Part shown: one piece after another, positions 27,763-37,045 of the stretch
Layout: each line of letters begins with the position of its first letter
How positions within the stretch are numbered: the first letter of the stretch is position 1
Assembly (NCBI RefSeq): GCF_002237595.1
Contig: NZ_CP022529.1
Coordinates: 5,734,001-5,798,000 of the forward strand
DNA from: Labrenzia sp. VG12
Lineage (GTDB): Bacteria; Pseudomonadota; Alphaproteobacteria; Rhizobiales; Stappiaceae
Direction: 5' to 3'
DNA length: 64,000 nt
Translations under genes and position numbers: made by a program
Notes under the pieces: generated by a model
What the model was told of the DNA's origin: nothing
The model's input: only the letters and a program-made list of their open reading frames with translations
The model's database searches: none

Positions 27763-28662
27763 TCAGGACAGGCGATAGGTTGCGTCAAGCGTGAGCGACG
27801 GCTCGGCTGTCACGAGGTCGCGGCTGCAAAGATCCTCCAGATGGGCGAAGACCGACAGGCCTGCGGCCGGATGGAGCGCGCGGTCAATGTCGGCATAAAG
27901 CGCCTCAACGATTTGCGGGATCGTTCTCCGGTTTTCGCGGAGCTGATCAAGAATGGCGGTTTCCCTTTGAAGCCGGTGCCGCTTCAAATCTTCCACATAG
28001 GACCGCGCCTTGACCACCAAACCGCCATGGCCGGGAAGATAGGTTTCCTCCGACCGGCTCAGCAAGGTGTCGATGGAGGCCATGTAGTCCCGCATGTTGC
28101 CATCCGGCGGCGCGACAATGGAGGTTGACCAGGCCATGACGTGATCAGCCGAAAGAAGCATGTCGGTTCCCGCAATAGCGAAACAGAGATGGTTTGCCGT
28201 GTGCCCGGGTGTGGCGACGGTCTCCAGCGACATTTCCGATGCGGCGAACAGGTCGCCAGCGTCCAGCTGCCGGTCAGGCCGGTGGTCCTTGTCGCCGCTG
28301 GCATCAAGCGGATTGATTTCATTGGCGGCGAGATCGCGGGCGGCGCGGTGCGGCCCGCAGCCGACGATCAGCGCACCGGTCTGTTGCTGCAACAGCCGTG
28401 CTCCCGGTGAATGGTCGACATGGGTGTGGCTGACCAGAATCGCCTCGATCTCGGCGCCGTCAGCAGCCTTCAGGATTGTTTCTATATGGTCCGGCAGCGC
28501 CGGGCCGGGGTCGACGGCCACCAGACGCCGTGTTCCAAGCAGATAGGTATTGGTGCCATGGAAGGTGAAGGGACCGGGATTCTGCGCTGTCAGGCGGCGT
28601 ATTCCAGACTGGATTTCGACCGGAGAACCGTAACAGGGGTCGAACTGTCGATCATGTTTCAT
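27763..28662 (-). CDS. MBL-fold metallo-hydrolase
   Basis: A 299-residue protein with the metallo-beta-lactamase fold: HTHVDHSPG supplies the His/Asp metal ligands, GHTANHLCFA another His, and YLPGHGG the last. This is the hydroxyacylglutathione-hydrolase/LACTB2-like group, which has a C-terminal winged-helix-like tail (residues 230-299). It may cleave thioesters or phosphodiesters; the substrate is unknown. It is divergent from the SRPBCC gene. Confidence 0.85.
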   Translation of the reverse strand: MKHDRQFDPCYGSPVEIQSGIRRLTAQNPGPFTFHGTNTYLLGTRRLVAVDPGPALPDHIETILKAADGAEIEAILVSHTHVDHSPGARLLQQQTGALIVGCGPHRAARDLAANEINPLDASGDKDHRPDRQLDAGDLFAASEMSLETVATPGHTANHLCFAIAGTDMLLSADHVMAWSTSIVAPPDGNMRDYMASIDTLLSRSEETYLPGHGGLVVKARSYVEDLKRHRLQRETAILDQLRENRRTIPQIVEALYADIDRALHPAAGLSVFAHLEDLCSRDLVTAEPSLTLDATYRLS

Positions 28663-28807
28663 TTGGCCGATATCACCTTGTACCGCGGTCCTGTTGCGTC
28701 ATGTATCTGACGTTTGAATCGGATAGGGAAGCAGAACTTTGCCAAGCCCCGGCAACATGTGAAACAGTGGCCCGTGAATTTAATCGTTTTGAACATGGCG
28801 AACCAAC

Positions 28808-29287
28808 ATGTCGTATGAAACGGAATGCCGCTTCGATTGCTTGCTTGATCTTCCGAGAGATCAGGCGTTCTCGCTTTTCGTCGATCGGCTGGACCTCTGG
28901 TGGACATCGCCTTTCAGGGAAGTGGACGAGGAAGAAACGGAGGCCGGGATCGAGCCTTTTGCAGGCGGCGTCTGTTACGAAATCGACAGCAACGGGCGGC
29001 GGCGAATCTGGGGCACGGTCCTGTCCATCGAGGAACCACTATTCATCCGGCTTGCCTGGCAGGTGACCCTGGAGGGTGAAGAAGAAGCGGATCCTGCTGC
29101 GGCAAGCCGTGTCATGGTCAATTTCCGAGATGCAGGCCGATCAACGCGTCTTGAAGTTGTCCATACGGAATTCTTGCGTCATGGGGAAGCGGCGGCAGAC
29201 TACACGGAACGGATGCGCGCGCCGGAGGGCTGGCCGACTATCCTTCAGAACCTCAAAGCCGCGGCCGGCTCAGGGGGTATGCGCTGA
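28808..29287 (+). CDS. SRPBCC/START-like protein
   Basis: A 159-residue AHSA1-like protein. The early segment DLPRDQAFSLFVDRLDLWWTSPFRE and later GGRSTRLEVVHTEFLRHGEAA-like pattern with a C-terminal GWPTILQNLKAAA helix fit the START-like fold. Unlike the copy at 21.6 kb it has no ArsR partner. Ligand and role are unknown. Confidence 0.8.
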   Translation: MSYETECRFDCLLDLPRDQAFSLFVDRLDLWWTSPFREVDEEETEAGIEPFAGGVCYEIDSNGRRRIWGTVLSIEEPLFIRLAWQVTLEGEEEADPAAASRVMVNFRDAGRSTRLEVVHTEFLRHGEAAADYTERMRAPEGWPTILQNLKAAAGSGGMR

Positions 29288-29475
29288 AGCACCTTCCTGC
29301 CGCTGTCGCCGGAATTTCTCATCGCTGTCGCTTGATTGACATGCTTTCCATGCTAGGTGGAAAGTCCAAAAACGCTTTTGTTTTCGCTGTTTCGGGCTTG
29401 TGCAATTATTAAGGCGTCGAAATAGTGCTTTTCTCTGAAAGCGCATCCCGCTGGTTATAGTTTACGCATGAACCC

Positions 29476-30813
29476 ATGACACAATCGCCGACGTCAATCG
29501 AGCAGGCCCCGGAACCGCAGCCGGCAGCCTCGCCGCTGACACGCCTTGGGGAAGCCAGGTGGCTTTTGCTCACGGCCCTTTTCGCGGCGCTTGCCGCCGT
29601 CCTCCTGTATGACGTTCCCTCGTCAGGGGCCTTTGCCTTTCTGGTGGCCATGTGCGCTGTTGCCGGCTTTGTTCCGCGCCGGGCTGCCAGCCGACGGGTG
29701 AAACTGAATGCCCAGCGGGAAATCCGGCGAATGTGGCCGGGTACCGGAATGAAGGTGACTCTGGATGCGCTGCCCACACCTTGCTTCGTTGCAGATGGCC
29801 GCGGCATCACGCGCTATGTGAACCGTCAGGCCCAGGCCTCTTATGAAGGTGTCAAGCCTGGTGATCCCCTGTCCTTTTCCCTTAGGGCGCCGTCCCTGCT
29901 GGAGGCTTTTGACCGCGTCTGTTCGACCGGAGACTCAGAACGGATCAGCTGGATCGAGAAGGTGCCGACGGAAACCTGGTACGAAGCCCACATCGCACCG
30001 ATCTACATGCCCGGAAATACCACGCCGGAACAGGGAGCAGGTTTGCCGGATTTCATCCTGGTGGCGATCCAGGATCTGACCGAAAACCGGCGGCTGGAAC
30101 GCATGCGCACCGATTTTGTCGCCAACGCCAGTCACGAATTGCGCACGCCGCTTGCATCGCTGACAGGCTTCATTGAAACCCTGCAGGGACCTGCCCGGAA
30201 CGATCCGGAGGCTCAGGACCGGTTTCTGTCCATCATGCTGGACCAGGCCGGGCGGATGCGCCGGCTGATCGACGATATCCTGTCGCTGTCGCGCATTGAG
30301 CTCAAGGCCCATGTGCGTCCGGTGAGCACGGTCGATTTTGCAGAGATCATCCGACACACCGCCGATGCACTTTCACCACTCGCCGCTGACATGGACGTGA
30401 GCATCCGAGTTCAGTTGCCGGATGGGCCTGTACGGATCAAGGGCGATCGCGACGAACTTATCCAGGTGACCGAGAACCTGATCGAAAATGCCTTGAAATA
30501 CGGCCATCGCGGCCAGTTCGTCGACGTGGAGCTGAGCGAGCTGATCGATGTGGACGAACACACCTGGCAATTGTCTGTCAGAGATTATGGCGAGGGCATC
30601 CCGCCGGAGCATCTGCCGCGCCTGACGGAGCGTTTCTACCGCGTCGATGTTGAATCGAGCCGTGCCATGAAAGGCACCGGCCTGGGGCTCGCGATCGTCA
30701 AGCACATTCTCACACGGCATCGGGGGCGCCTGGAAGTGGACAGCGAAGCCGGCGAGGGGGCGACGTTCAAGATCAAACTGCCGGCATCGGAAGAGTCTGA
30801 AGCGATTTCATAA
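29476..30813 (+). CDS. phoR: Phosphate regulon sensor kinase
   Basis: A 445-residue histidine kinase. Two N-terminal membrane segments (about 28-46 and 50-66) are followed by a PAS domain (about 95-205), the HisKA box with phospho-acceptor His220 (ANASHELRTPLASL), and the ATPase domain with N box ENLIENALKYG, G1 box DYGEGIPP and G2 box KGTGLGLAIVKHI. It phosphorylates PhoB when phosphate is low and is held in check by PhoU and PstB. It opens the phosphate locus. A three-codon mini-ORF ending ATGA overlaps its start codon. Confidence 0.93.
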   Translation: MTQSPTSIEQAPEPQPAASPLTRLGEARWLLLTALFAALAAVLLYDVPSSGAFAFLVAMCAVAGFVPRRAASRRVKLNAQREIRRMWPGTGMKVTLDALPTPCFVADGRGITRYVNRQAQASYEGVKPGDPLSFSLRAPSLLEAFDRVCSTGDSERISWIEKVPTETWYEAHIAPIYMPGNTTPEQGAGLPDFILVAIQDLTENRRLERMRTDFVANASHELRTPLASLTGFIETLQGPARNDPEAQDRFLSIMLDQAGRMRRLIDDILSLSRIELKAHVRPVSTVDFAEIIRHTADALSPLAADMDVSIRVQLPDGPVRIKGDRDELIQVTENLIENALKYGHRGQFVDVELSELIDVDEHTWQLSVRDYGEGIPPEHLPRLTERFYRVDVESSRAMKGTGLGLAIVKHILTRHRGRLEVDSEAGEGATFKIKLPASEESEAIS

Positions 30814-30951
30814 AGAACGCCGGTCTGACGTGTTTGTGTCAGGTGTCGTAAAGCTGACGCCCGCAACTGCTATTGCACATCGAACCGCCCGATCAATTAG
30901 GGCGAAACTGATTTCCGCCGTGTTGCGAAATGCCTTTCTGGGAGAAACCTT

Positions 30952-31950
30952 GTGTCGCACAAACTGACCACCCTGGCGGTCCTGGGAGGCCTTGTCTGTC
31001 TGGCCTCGACAGTCGCGGAAGCGCGAGACCGGCTTCTGATTGTTGGATCCTCCACGGTTTATCCCTTTGCAACGGCGGTGGCCGAGAAGGTCGGCGAAGT
31101 GGGTATGAAGTACCCGATTGTCGAATCGACCGGGACAGGCGGTGGCTTCGACCTGTTTTGCCGCGGAACCGGCGCAGCCACACCGGATATCACCAACGCG
31201 TCCCGCCGCATGAAGCCGGAAGAGTTCGAGACATGCAAGGCAAACGGTGTGACGCCGGTCGAAGTCGAGATCGGCTATGACGGCATCGTTCTCGCCAATT
31301 CCCGGTCGGGGCAAAAGATATCCCTGACGCTTGAGCAGATTTTCCAGGCGCTTGCCGAAAAACTTCCAGGACAAGACGTTCTCGTGAACAATCCCCATGT
31401 GACCTGGTCGGACATCGACCCTCTGTTGCCCGCGGAAAAGATCAAGGTGCTCGGCCCGCCGCCGACCTCCGGCACGCGGGATGCCTTCGAGGAACTCGTC
31501 ATGGAAGAAGGCTGCGAAATGACCGGAGGCCTGGACGATGAGCAATGCACGCGGATCAGGCATGATGGCAGCTTTGTCGAGGCGGGCGAAAACGATGAGC
31601 TGATTGTCGGTGCCTTGCAGGCCAGCCCCGTCACGGTCGGAATTTTTGGCTATTCCTTCCTGAAAGGAAACCTGGACAAGATCCAGAGCGTAAGCGTGAA
31701 CGGTGTCGAGCCGACCTTCGAAAAGATTGCATCTGGCCAGTACCCTGTTTCCCGTCCGCTTTTCTTCTACATCAAGAAGGAACATGTCGGGGTGATTCCC
31801 GGGATCGAAGACTATGTTGCAGCTTTCACCGATGAAACTGCCTGGGGCGACGACGGCTACCTTGCGGACAAGGGACTGATCCCACTTGCGCCCGAAGCCC
31901 GCAAAACGCAGGCCGCTGCGGCGCTTTCTCTAAGCGCGCTGCAACTCTGA
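30952..31950 (+). CDS. pstS: Phosphate-binding protein, first copy
   Basis: A 332-residue periplasmic PstS-family protein. GTG 30952 follows GGGAGA; a signal peptide ends near VAEARD. The mature start RLLIVGSSTVYPFATAVAE and the later VEIGYDGIVLAN and PPTSGTRDAFEEL supply phosphate-contact Ser, Asp and Thr/Arg residues. It is a diverged paralogue of the next gene, with ordinary codon use, and may have a different affinity or bind a related oxyanion. No clear Pho box is seen before it. Confidence 0.88.
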   Translation: MSHKLTTLAVLGGLVCLASTVAEARDRLLIVGSSTVYPFATAVAEKVGEVGMKYPIVESTGTGGGFDLFCRGTGAATPDITNASRRMKPEEFETCKANGVTPVEVEIGYDGIVLANSRSGQKISLTLEQIFQALAEKLPGQDVLVNNPHVTWSDIDPLLPAEKIKVLGPPPTSGTRDAFEELVMEEGCEMTGGLDDEQCTRIRHDGSFVEAGENDELIVGALQASPVTVGIFGYSFLKGNLDKIQSVSVNGVEPTFEKIASGQYPVSRPLFFYIKKEHVGVIPGIEDYVAAFTDETAWGDDGYLADKGLIPLAPEARKTQAAAALSLSALQL

Positions 31951-32139
31951 GTGCTTAGCCGGATAAGAAATGCGGCCGCGCGGTGGTGATTGGCAGAGTG
32001 GTCTTTTAAAAAACACTGTCATCATTGCGCATATCTGCAAGGACCTTCACAAGGCGCCCTGACAAGAGACATATTTCGCCTCAAGATGACACAAAACCGT
32101 AAGAAGGCGAAATTTTATCATATTTTTCAGATGCTTAAA

Positions 32140-32195
32140 TTGTCACAAAACTGAAAAACAACTGTCATAGAACTCTCATCCACGGGGCCTAGGTT
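32140..32195 (+). promoter_or_regulatory. Four-unit Pho box and -10 of second pstS
   Basis: Four consecutive 11-bp units begin TTGTCAC (32140), CTGAAAA (32151), CTGTCAT (32162) and CTCTCAT (32173). This is the PhoB direct-repeat spacing (7 bp plus 4 bp). A -10-like TAGGTT sits at 32190, ten bases after the last 7-mer, which is the spacing of PhoB-activated promoters. The transcript would then start about 70 bp before the pstS start codon. Confidence 0.82.
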
Positions 32196-32266
32196 CCCGG
32201 CATCGCTCGTGCATATCGACACGAGGCGATCCTCTAGAAACCTTGACATTCAAAGGGAGTGGTCAA

Positions 32267-33304
32267 GTGAAATTTACGACCCTCGTTAGCGCAACTGCTC
32301 TGGCCGTTGCTTCCACTGCATTCGTTGGCGCAGCCCAGGCTCGCGACCAGGTCCAAGTTGCCGGTTCTTCCACGGTTCTGCCGTATGCTTCCATCGTTGC
32401 TGAAGCTTTCGGTGAAAACACCGACTTCCCGACCCCGGTTGTTGAGTCCGGCGGTTCTTCTGCTGGTCTGAAGCGCTTCTGTGAAGGTGTTGGCGAAAAC
32501 ACCATCGACGTTGCCAATGCTTCCCGCAAGATCCGTGAAAAAGAGATCAAGGCCTGCGCTGAAAACGGCGTCAAGGACATCATCGAAGTCCGCATCGGTT
32601 ACGACGGCATCGTGTTCGCTTCCCAGAAAGACGGCCCGGCTTTCACCGCTTTCACTCCGGACGACATCTTCAACGGTCTGGCTGCCAAGGTTCTGGTTGA
32701 CGGCAAAATCGTCGACAACCCGTACACCAAATGGTCCGAGTTCAACCCGAACCTCCCGGACGTGGAAATTGCTGCCTTCATCCCGGGCACCAAGCACGGC
32801 ACCCGTGAAGTCTTCGAAGAGAAGGTTCTGGCAGTTGGCTGTGAGCACACCGGTGCCATGAAAGCCATGATGGACGCTGGCATGTCCGAAGACGACGCTG
32901 AAGACGCTTGCATCGACGTGCGTGCTGACGGCAAGTCCACCGACATCGACGGTGACTACACCGAGACCCTGGCTCGCATCGACAGCAACCCGAACGGCAT
33001 CGGCGTCTTCGGCCTGGCATTCTACGAGAACAACCAGGACAAGCTGAAGGTCGCAACCATGAGCGACGTTGCTCCGTCCACCGAGTCCATCGCTTCCGGC
33101 GAGTATCCGGTTTCCCGTCCGCTGTTCTTCTACGTCAAGAAGGCTCACATCGGCGTGATCCCGGGCCTGAAAGAGTACGCTCAGTTCTTCATCGCTGACG
33201 AAATCGCTGGCCCGCAGGGCCCGCTGGCTCAGTACGGCCTGGTTTCCGATCCGGAACTGGCAGCTGTCCAGGCTTCCGTCGAAGCTGAAGAAACCATGAA
33301 GTAA
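32267..33304 (+). CDS. pstS: Phosphate-binding protein, second, highly biased copy
   Basis: A 345-residue periplasmic phosphate-binding protein for the PstCAB transporter. GTG 32267 follows GGGAG at proper spacing; signal peptide KFTTLVSATALAVASTAFVG, cleavage after AQA. The mature start is QVQVAGSSTVLPYASIVAEAF and the phosphate loop is GTKHGTREVFEE. Codon use is strikingly restricted (many GCT, GTT, TCC, GAA, AAG), unlike neighbours, as expected of a very abundant protein. It has its own Pho-box promoter and is followed by a strong terminator. Confidence 0.95.
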   Translation: MKFTTLVSATALAVASTAFVGAAQARDQVQVAGSSTVLPYASIVAEAFGENTDFPTPVVESGGSSAGLKRFCEGVGENTIDVANASRKIREKEIKACAENGVKDIIEVRIGYDGIVFASQKDGPAFTAFTPDDIFNGLAAKVLVDGKIVDNPYTKWSEFNPNLPDVEIAAFIPGTKHGTREVFEEKVLAVGCEHTGAMKAMMDAGMSEDDAEDACIDVRADGKSTDIDGDYTETLARIDSNPNGIGVFGLAFYENNQDKLKVATMSDVAPSTESIASGEYPVSRPLFFYVKKAHIGVIPGLKEYAQFFIADEIAGPQGPLAQYGLVSDPELAAVQASVEAEETMK

Positions 33305-33354
33305 TCGAGCCCCGGCTCGATCCGGGGGCGGCAATTCCCGCCGCCCCCTTTTTT
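33304..33354 (+). terminator. Hairpin plus strong terminator between pstS and pstC
   Basis: A first hairpin (ATCGAGC, CCCG, GCTCGAT at 33304-33321) is followed by a 9-bp GC stem (33324-33332 with 33340-33348) and TTTTTT. It stands inside the operon and would reduce, not abolish, transcription of pstCAB. Confidence 0.85.
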
Positions 33355-33384
33355 GTTTCCGGACATTAATACTCGGGGGACCCA

Positions 33385-34857
33385 ATGTCCTTGTTCTGGC
33401 TCGTTGTGATCGTGCTTGCCATTGCGGTGGTTGGCTACGTTGTCGGGCGCGGGCGCGCCTTGGCCAGCGCTGGGGGAGACATGCGACACCTGCATTCTCT
33501 TCCGTCTTACTACGGGTCGAACGTGGCAATGAAAGCTGCGGTCCCGGCCTTTCTGATCCTGATTGTCTGGCTGCTCGCGCAGCCGTTTTTCATCAACAGC
33601 AATATTTCCGGCATGATCCCGGACAGCGCGATTGCTGAAGGCTCATCGCGCGGTCTTGTGCTGGCCGAAGTTCGCCGCGCTGCGCGCGGCCTCGACAACG
33701 CGGTTGCCTCGGGGCTGATGGACGAAGACTTCGCCCGCAACGCCCGCGCCGACTTCAATGATGTTACGACGCGCCTCAAAGATGCGGGGCAGATCGTTAC
33801 CTCGCAGATCACGCAGCCGATCCTCCGGGCTGCGCAGGCCTACCGCGTGCAGGTCGCGACCGGCAATTTCTTCATGTCGATCGTGGTCATCCTGGCCGCT
33901 ATCGGTGGCGCTTTGTGGGCCATTCGCGAGACCAACGCCGATTTCCGGGCACGCAACACCGTTGAAAAAGGTGTTCGCGTCATTTTGCTGTCGGCAGCCT
34001 CAATCGCGATCCTGACGACCGTCGGCATTGTCCTGTCGCTGGTCTTCAACACCGCCGAATTCTTCCGGCTCTATCCCGCCTCCGACTTCTTCTTCGGCCT
34101 GACCTGGTCGCCGAGTTTCTCCGGTCGTGGCGGCTCGTCCGAGCTGGGCATCATTCCGCTGCTCTGGGGCACGTTCTACATCTCGCTCGTCGCACTGGCC
34201 GTGGCCGTGCCGATCGGACTGTTCGCAGCTGTCTACCTGTCTGAATATGCCGGACCCAAAGTGCGCGCCATTGCCAAGCCGCTTCTGGAAATCCTGGCCG
34301 GTATCCCGACCATTGTTTACGGTCTCTTCGCTCTTCTCACGGTCGGCCCGCTGCTTCTGTCGGTCTTCGGTGATGGCGGTCTCGGCATCATGAAGGCGGG
34401 TACGGCCGTCATGACCGCCGGCCTCGTGATGGGCATCATGCTGATCCCCTTCGTGAGCTCGCTCTCCGACGACATCATCAACGCGGTGCCGCAGGCGATG
34501 CGTGATGGCTCCTATGGCCTTGGTGCAACCAAGTCGGAGACCGTCAAACAGGTGATCCTGCCGGCGGCACTGCCGGGCATTGTCGGTGCGATCCTTCTGG
34601 CCGCCTCGCGCGCCATCGGCGAGACCATGATCGTGGTGCTCGGCGCCGGGGCAGCTGCCCGGCTGAGCCTCAACCCCTTTGAAGCCATGACCACGGTGAC
34701 GGCAAAGATCGTCAGCCAGCTGACCGGCGATGCGGATTTTGCATCTCCCGTGGCCCTGGTCGCCTTTGCGCTGGGTATGACACTCTTCGTTGTCACCCTG
34801 GGCCTGAACATCGTCGCGCTTTACATCGTGCGCAAGTACCGGGAGCAGTATGACTGA
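33385..34857 (+). CDS. pstC: Phosphate ABC transporter permease
   Basis: A 490-residue permease, longer than the enterobacterial PstC (about 320) because of an extra N-terminal region with two membrane segments and a periplasmic helix-rich part (residues 60-180). The core permease domain follows from about residue 250, with the EAA-type loop GATKSETVKQVILPAALPGIVG. It pairs with PstA to form the channel. The stop TGA overlaps the pstA ATG by one base. Confidence 0.93.
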   Translation: MSLFWLVVIVLAIAVVGYVVGRGRALASAGGDMRHLHSLPSYYGSNVAMKAAVPAFLILIVWLLAQPFFINSNISGMIPDSAIAEGSSRGLVLAEVRRAARGLDNAVASGLMDEDFARNARADFNDVTTRLKDAGQIVTSQITQPILRAAQAYRVQVATGNFFMSIVVILAAIGGALWAIRETNADFRARNTVEKGVRVILLSAASIAILTTVGIVLSLVFNTAEFFRLYPASDFFFGLTWSPSFSGRGGSSELGIIPLLWGTFYISLVALAVAVPIGLFAAVYLSEYAGPKVRAIAKPLLEILAGIPTIVYGLFALLTVGPLLLSVFGDGGLGIMKAGTAVMTAGLVMGIMLIPFVSSLSDDIINAVPQAMRDGSYGLGATKSETVKQVILPAALPGIVGAILLAASRAIGETMIVVLGAGAAARLSLNPFEAMTTVTAKIVSQLTGDADFASPVALVAFALGMTLFVVTLGLNIVALYIVRKYREQYD

Positions 34858-36206
34858 TGACCGACACGACACTTACTCCCACGACGTCCGAGACCCCTGC
34901 CAGCGCGCCGAAACAGCCGAAATCGCTGTATGCGCTCGATGACCTGACCCGCAAGCGCAACGCAGCGGAAAAACGGTTCAAGGCTTACGGTATTACGGCC
35001 ATCGGCATTGGCCTGTTCTTCCTGGTGGTGCTGGCCTACGCAATCATTTCGGAGGGCATCCCGGCCTTCACCAAGACCGTTGTTGAAGTCGACTTCACCC
35101 TCACGCAGGAACAGTTCGACAAGGCCGAAGGTACGCTCTTCAAGACCAAGGCCTATGAAGGGATCTTCATCGAGGCACTGAAGGGACAGCTGGAGGAGAG
35201 CGGTGTCAGTGTTCCGTTCGATGCAGCAACCATCGAACGCATTGTCGGCAAACCGGGCGGGACCATCCGGTCCTTCTTCAAGGCCAACCCGGATCAGCTG
35301 GGCCAGCCGGTCCGGTTCGAACTGGCCGCGGCGTCCAGGGTGGACGGCTACATGAATGGCCGTGTGACACGGGACAACATGACCGACAGCCGCTTCCTGA
35401 TGAAAGCGGATCTGGACCTGGTCGACACGCTGGTGGAAGCCTCCGTGATCAAGACGGTGTTCAACTGGAACTTCATCACGGGCGCCGACTCCGGCGTGGA
35501 CAACCCGGGCGGGGCCGGCATCGGCGCAGCCGTTATCGGGTCCTTCTTCATGATGCTGGTGGTGCTGTTCCTGTCGCTGCCGATCGGTGTGGCCGCATCC
35601 ATCTACCTTGAGGAATTCGCGCCGCAGAACAAGTTTACCGACCTCATCGAAGTGAACATCTCCAACCTGGCGGCTGTTCCCTCCATCGTGTTCGGTATTC
35701 TTGGCCTGGCCGTCTTCATCCAGTTCATGCACCTGCCGCAATCGGCTCCGCTCGTCGGTGGTCTCGTGCTGACCCTGATGACGCTGCCGACCATCATCAT
35801 CTCCACCCGTGCGTCGCTCAAGGCCGTACCGCCGAGCATTCGCGATGCGGCGCTCGGTGTCGGAGCCTCCAAGATGCAGGCGATCTTCCATCACGTGCTG
35901 CCGCTGGCCATGCCGGGCATCCTGACCGGCACGATCATCGGTTTGGCACAGGCCCTCGGCGAAACGGCACCCTTGCTCCTGATCGGTATGGTCGGCTTCG
36001 TCGCCCGTGGCTATCCGGATGGGTTCGTTGACGGGTTTATCGAGCCCAACTCGGCGATGCCGGCCCAGATCTACACCTGGGCAGCGCGTGCCGACTTTGC
36101 CTTCTATGAAAAAGCATGGGGCGGGATCATCGTTCTTTTGATTTTCCTCCTCACAATGAACATTCTTGCGGTTCTCCTGCGCCGCAGATTTGAACGCCGC
36201 TGGTAA
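34857..36206 (+). CDS. pstA: Phosphate ABC transporter permease
   Basis: A 449-residue permease with a long N-terminal extension (one membrane segment near 42-65 and a periplasmic domain to about 210) of the kind seen in alphaproteobacterial PstA. The C-terminal permease core includes GVGASKMQAIFHHVLPLAMPGILTG, the loop that contacts PstB. It is translationally coupled to pstC. Confidence 0.93.
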   Translation: MTDTTLTPTTSETPASAPKQPKSLYALDDLTRKRNAAEKRFKAYGITAIGIGLFFLVVLAYAIISEGIPAFTKTVVEVDFTLTQEQFDKAEGTLFKTKAYEGIFIEALKGQLEESGVSVPFDAATIERIVGKPGGTIRSFFKANPDQLGQPVRFELAAASRVDGYMNGRVTRDNMTDSRFLMKADLDLVDTLVEASVIKTVFNWNFITGADSGVDNPGGAGIGAAVIGSFFMMLVVLFLSLPIGVAASIYLEEFAPQNKFTDLIEVNISNLAAVPSIVFGILGLAVFIQFMHLPQSAPLVGGLVLTLMTLPTIIISTRASLKAVPPSIRDAALGVGASKMQAIFHHVLPLAMPGILTGTIIGLAQALGETAPLLLIGMVGFVARGYPDGFVDGFIEPNSAMPAQIYTWAARADFAFYEKAWGGIIVLLIFLLTMNILAVLLRRRFERRW

Positions 36207-36217
36207 GGGACGAACCG

Positions 36218-37015
36218 ATGAACCAGATGCTCAATACTGAACGGGCAAACAACATGACCGACAGCAAGATTTCCGCAAGCAAGGTGCAGGTCTATTATGG
36301 CGATACGCACGCCATCAAGGACGTGGACCTTGAAATCCAGCCGCGCTCTGTGACCGCCTTCATCGGTCCGTCCGGCTGTGGCAAGTCGACGTTCCTGCGG
36401 ACCATCAACCGCATGAATGACACGATCGACATCTGCCGCGTGGAAGGTTCGATCAAGATCGACGGCGAGGACATCTACGATCCCAAGGTCGATCCGGTGC
36501 AGCTGAGAGCCAAGGTCGGCATGGTGTTCCAGAAGCCGAACCCGTTCCCGAAGTCGATCTACGACAACATTGCCTACGGTCCACGCATTCACGGCCTTGC
36601 CAAGAACAAGTCCGAGCTTGACGACATCGTCGCCTCGAGCCTGCAGAAGGCCGGCCTCTGGGAAGAAGTGAAGAACCGTCTCGACGAGCCGGGCACCGGC
36701 ATGTCCGGTGGGCAGCAGCAGCGCCTGTGCATCGCGCGTGCCATCGCCGTCAGCCCGGAAGTCATCCTGATGGATGAGCCTTGCTCTGCACTGGACCCGA
36801 TCGCAACGGCCAAGGTTGAAGAGCTCATCGACGAACTGCGCGAAAACTTCACGATCGTGATCGTGACGCACTCCATGCAGCAGGCTGCTCGTGTGTCTCA
36901 GCGCACCGCGTTCTTCCACCTTGGCATTCTGGTTGAGGAAGGTCCGACCGAGGACATCTTCACAAACCCGAAGGACAAGCGTACGCAGGACTACATCACT
37001 GGCCGCTTCGGCTAA
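36218..37015 (+). CDS. pstB: Phosphate ABC transporter ATPase
   Basis: A 265-residue ATPase. Walker A is GPSGCGKST (50-58), the signature is MSGGQQQRLCIARAI and Walker B is VILMDEPCSALDP. The start used has GGGA upstream; an alternative ATG 12 codons further (MTDSKISASK) would give a more usual length. It powers phosphate uptake and, with PhoU, signals phosphate status to PhoR. Confidence 0.96.
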   Translation: MNQMLNTERANNMTDSKISASKVQVYYGDTHAIKDVDLEIQPRSVTAFIGPSGCGKSTFLRTINRMNDTIDICRVEGSIKIDGEDIYDPKVDPVQLRAKVGMVFQKPNPFPKSIYDNIAYGPRIHGLAKNKSELDDIVASSLQKAGLWEEVKNRLDEPGTGMSGGQQQRLCIARAIAVSPEVILMDEPCSALDPIATAKVEELIDELRENFTIVIVTHSMQQAARVSQRTAFFHLGILVEEGPTEDIFTNPKDKRTQDYITGRFG

Positions 37016-37045
37016 GCGCTTTTCGAATTCTGAAGGGGACACAGG

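Noticed and set aside
30814..30951. Pho box before the first pstS
   Set aside because: GTGTCAG and CTGACG fragments are present but do not keep the 11-bp repeat or a promoter spacing.
32234..33529. Open frame of 431 codons opposite pstS
   Set aside because: It is an antisense reading of a highly codon-biased gene; composition is repetitive and no ribosome site or family is seen.
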